Assembly (NCBI GenBank): GCA_902490005.1
Contig: CABUCM010000042.1
Coordinates: 1 to 23,128 of the forward strand
DNA length: 23,128 bases
Reading direction: 5' to 3'
Origin: an uncultured Ruminiclostridium sp.
GTDB lineage: Bacteria; Bacillota; Clostridia; Oscillospirales; Acutalibacteraceae
In this document: positions 20,846-23,128 of the stretch, one piece after another
Position numbering within the stretch: the stretch's first letter is position 1
Layout: the number at the start of each line of letters is the position of its first letter
Notes under the pieces: generated by a model
Databases searched by the model: none
Seen by the model: only the letters and a program-made list of their open reading frames with translations
What the model was told of the DNA's origin: nothing
Position numbers and translations under genes: made by a program

Positions 20846-22927
20846 TTGTTGCTGGAAATAAAGGAAAACGGAATCTATTTGATCTTTGAAATTACAGATG
20901 AAAAAGAAGTTTTACTGTTGCATTGTTCATGCTTTTTCGATACCAGGCCCTTCACGGCAATAGAAAAAAAGAAACGGTGGTTCCGCTTGGTGGAGCTTCA
21001 GATTTCCGGATATAATCAAGATGATCATCATGGGGGGAAGCATACCGGAACTTCGCCGGGAAGCCTGTTGCGTTATGTAACACATTTTGACGGCCACAAT
21101 GATTTGGGAAGACTTTTGAAAATCGTTCAGAACTATCATGGGATTGAAGTAGAAACATATTTCCAGTTTTATGATGGGCTTCCGGTGATTCGAAGTTGGA
21201 ATACTGTCACAAACAGTTCAAATGACAGTATAACGCTGGAGTACCTTTCTTCCTTTGCGCTAACTGGGCTATGCGAAACATCAAAATGCCCTAAAGATCA
21301 AGGTGCCTTAGTTTATATTCCTCATAATACATGGTTTGGAGAAGCTCAATGGAAAAGCTATACACTTAATGAGCTGGGCTACCATGATGTAATGAGTTTT
21401 TCTTTAAAAAGAATTGCTTGTTCCAATACAGGTTCTTGGGCCTGTGAAGAATACCTTCCCATGGGGGCTTATGAACATTTCAATTTGAAAAAGACATTGC
21501 TATGGCAAATTGAAACAAGCGGATCATGGCATTGGGAAATCGGCGACATATCAGATGAGCTTTATTTACAGTTATCTGGACCTACCGGTCAGGAAAACGG
21601 GTTTTATAAAACTTTAAAGAAAACAGAAGTTTTTACAAGCGTACCTTGCGCTGTGGTTGTTGTGGAAGGAAACTATTTTGATGCGGTGCGGGCCATAACA
21701 GAATATAGGAGGAGGATTAGGAGAAAAAATAGCGATAATATTCACTTGCCTGTCGTTTTTAATGACTATATGAATTGCTTAATGGGAGATCCCACCACCG
21801 AAAAATTGCTGCCATTAATTGATAAAGCGGCTGAAGTGGGATGCGAGTATTTCTGCATCGATTGCGGTTGGTACGATGATGGCCCGTGGTGGGATGGTGT
21901 TGGAGAATGGAATCCATCACAGAGGCGATTCCCTGAAGGAATAAAAGAGGTCCTTGCGTATATAAGAGATAAAAATATGAAGCCTGGACTTTGGCTTGAA
22001 ATTGAGGTGATGGGGATTCACTGTCCATTGGTAAAAAAAGTACCAGCAGATTGGTTTTTTCAGCGCAACGGTAAACCGGTGATAGATCATAGCAGATATC
22101 AACTGGATTTTCGGAACCCAGAGGTCCGAGCGTACGCGGATAGGGTCATAGATCGTCTCGTTGCAGGCTATGGAGTAGCATACCTAAAAATGGATTACAA
22201 CATTAATGCCGGGGTAGGAACTGATTGTGATTCGGATAGCGCCGGTGAAGGCTTGCTGGAGCATACCAGGGCGTATTTGAATTGGCTAGATCAGATATTG
22301 GATCGTTATCCCGGTTTAGTCATTGAGAACTGCGCAAGCGGCGGTATGCGTATGGAATATTCCCATTTATCTCGCCTCAGTATCCAATCGGTAACGGATC
22401 AGGAAGATTATCTAAAAATGTCAGCGATAGCCGCTAATTGCATGACCGCTTGTACCCCGGAGCAGGCGGCAATTTGGTCTTATCCGCTTGCCAACGGCGA
22501 TGAGGAAGAAGTGATTTATAATATGATTAACGCAATGTTACTCCGTATTCACCAGAGCGGTAATTTAGATCAGCTGGCTCCTGAAAGACTCCGTTTAGTT
22601 AAAGAAGGAATTACTTGTTATCGAAAATTTCGTCAAAAGATTCCCGGTACGGTTCCCTTTTGGCCTATTGGTTTGGGAACGATAAAGGACGATTATTTAT
22701 GCGTTGGATTAGATTATGAAAATGGGAAAGAAGCCTACCTAGCGGTTTGGCGGACAAAGAATAATTCTAAGAACAAAAGTCTTGAAATTCCATTAGACCG
22801 ATTTCAGGATCAATCCATTGAATGTGTGTACCCTACAGGATTCCCTTGCAATTATGATTGGAGCGATGGTATACTTTCTATTTCGCTTGATCCAGGTACG
22901 GCACGGTTATTCCATATAAAATCTTAG
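20846..22927 (+). CDS. Alpha-galactosidase, GH36
   Basis: This 693-residue cytosolic enzyme lacks a signal peptide and is near the usual GH36 length (about 700-740). Residues 1 to about 290 form the beta-sandwich N-domain. The TIM barrel starts near LPVVFNDYMNCLMGDPTTEK and carries CIDCGWYDDGPWWDGVGEW. The nucleophile is D450 in YLKMDYN and the acid/base is in VTDQEDY (D518, with D521 of the SDxxD-type motif), preceded by the ENCASGGMRMEY loop. It removes terminal alpha-galactose (EC 3.2.1.22). The start is TTG at 20846, eight bases after AGGAG; nearby ATGs at 20830 and 20839 are out of frame. In this arabinose locus it may remove alpha-galactosyl caps from arabinose side chains, which is inference. 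Confidence 0.92.
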   Translation: MLLEIKENGIYLIFEITDEKEVLLLHCSCFFDTRPFTAIEKKKRWFRLVELQISGYNQDDHHGGKHTGTSPGSLLRYVTHFDGHNDLGRLLKIVQNYHGIEVETYFQFYDGLPVIRSWNTVTNSSNDSITLEYLSSFALTGLCETSKCPKDQGALVYIPHNTWFGEAQWKSYTLNELGYHDVMSFSLKRIACSNTGSWACEEYLPMGAYEHFNLKKTLLWQIETSGSWHWEIGDISDELYLQLSGPTGQENGFYKTLKKTEVFTSVPCAVVVVEGNYFDAVRAITEYRRRIRRKNSDNIHLPVVFNDYMNCLMGDPTTEKLLPLIDKAAEVGCEYFCIDCGWYDDGPWWDGVGEWNPSQRRFPEGIKEVLAYIRDKNMKPGLWLEIEVMGIHCPLVKKVPADWFFQRNGKPVIDHSRYQLDFRNPEVRAYADRVIDRLVAGYGVAYLKMDYNINAGVGTDCDSDSAGEGLLEHTRAYLNWLDQILDRYPGLVIENCASGGMRMEYSHLSRLSIQSVTDQEDYLKMSAIAANCMTACTPEQAAIWSYPLANGDEEEVIYNMINAMLLRIHQSGNLDQLAPERLRLVKEGITCYRKFRQKIPGTVPFWPIGLGTIKDDYLCVGLDYENGKEAYLAVWRTKNNSKNKSLEIPLDRFQDQSIECVYPTGFPCNYDWSDGILSISLDPGTARLFHIKS

Positions 22928-22954
22928 GACCTCTTTAGCAACTGATTATTACTC

Positions 22955-22964
22955 TTAACGCTAA
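22955..22964. promoter_or_regulatory. Weak CG-centred operator-like site before the GH31 gene
   Basis: TTAACGCTAA matches 7 of 10 positions of the TAAWCGWTTA pattern. No clear -35/-10 pair is visible between the GH36 stop and the GH31 start, so the GH31 gene may simply be read through from GH36. Low confidence. Confidence 0.2.
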
Positions 22965-23019
22965 TAAATAGGAATGTTCTGTATCATAACATAGGCTATT
23001 AAAGGATAAAGGAGGCAAA

Positions 23020-23128
23020 ATGATGTCAATATTGAAGCAAGAGGGAAACAGGCTAGTCTATCATTACGACGCAGAGGAACTGTGGCTGGAGCCGTGGGGA
23101 GAAAACAGCCTGCGGGTGAGGGCTACAA
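23020..23128 (+). CDS. Glycoside hydrolase family 31 (start only, cut by window end)
   Basis: Only the first 36 residues are present. The segment LWLEPWGENSLRVRAT is the characteristic N-terminal strand of GH31 enzymes (alpha-xylosidase/alpha-glucosidase class), where an I/L-EPWG-x-N-SLRVR pattern is usual. GGAGG (23011-23015) lies four bases before the first ATG (23020) and seven before the second (23023); the second spacing is better. It follows the GH36 gene by 92 bases on the same strand, so the two are probably cotranscribed. The specificity (xylose, glucose or galactose) cannot be told from this piece. Confidence 0.75.
   Translation, partial: MMSILKQEGNRLVYHYDAEELWLEPWGENSLRVRAT

Noticed and set aside
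1..23128. CRISPR array, tRNA or rRNA genes, transposase or integrase genes
   Set aside because: No regularly spaced direct repeats, no tRNA- or rRNA-like sequences and no recombinase motifs were seen on either strand.

Overview
The window looks like a plant-glycan utilisation locus from an anaerobic gut-type Clostridia (Oscillospiraceae/Ruminococcaceae-like) bacterium. The evidence for this is strong AGGAGG-type ribosome sites, AT-rich intergenic DNA around coding sequence of moderate GC content, a PQTGD-type cell-wall sorting signal, FIVAR and LamG surface modules, and a sugar ABC importer that has no ATPase gene of its own. The genus cannot be fixed from sequence reading alone.

Layout. Bases 1-573 hold no intact gene, only gene debris and a hairpin. 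A strong promoter (574-602) with a LacI-type operator just downstream (619-628) opens a plus-strand gene train. Its leader carries a nested inverted repeat (683-789) around a canonical terminator hairpin (719-760). The genes that follow are a 2868-residue cell-wall-anchored protein with a DUF5695-like catalytic-type domain and many carbohydrate-binding-type modules (831-9437), a sugar-binding lipoprotein (9578-10966), two MalF/MalG-type permeases (11057-11971 and 11978-12847), a second DUF5695-like protein that lacks a signal peptide (12963-15434), and L-arabinose isomerase (15540-17015). A 23-bp perfect hairpin ends this train. About 0.7 kb of non-coding DNA with palindromes and debris follows (17145-17820).

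On the minus strand lie a GH51 alpha-L-arabinofuranosidase (17821-19341) and a LacI-family repressor (19510-20544). Divergent from the repressor are a GH36 alpha-galactosidase (20846-22927, TTG start) and the beginning of a GH31 glycosidase (from 23020, cut by the window end).

Working model (inference): the surface protein binds and trims an arabinose- and galactose-containing plant polysaccharide outside the cell. The ABC importer brings in oligosaccharides, and the cytosolic DUF5695-like, GH51, GH36 and GH31 enzymes take them apart. AraA then isomerises L-arabinose. The LacI-family protein probably controls the set, because closely related CG-centred palindromes sit just after the start site of both plus-strand promoters and upstream of the repressor itself. 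The most novel part is the matched pair of extracellular and intracellular DUF5695-like proteins flanking the importer; I know of no established activity for that family.
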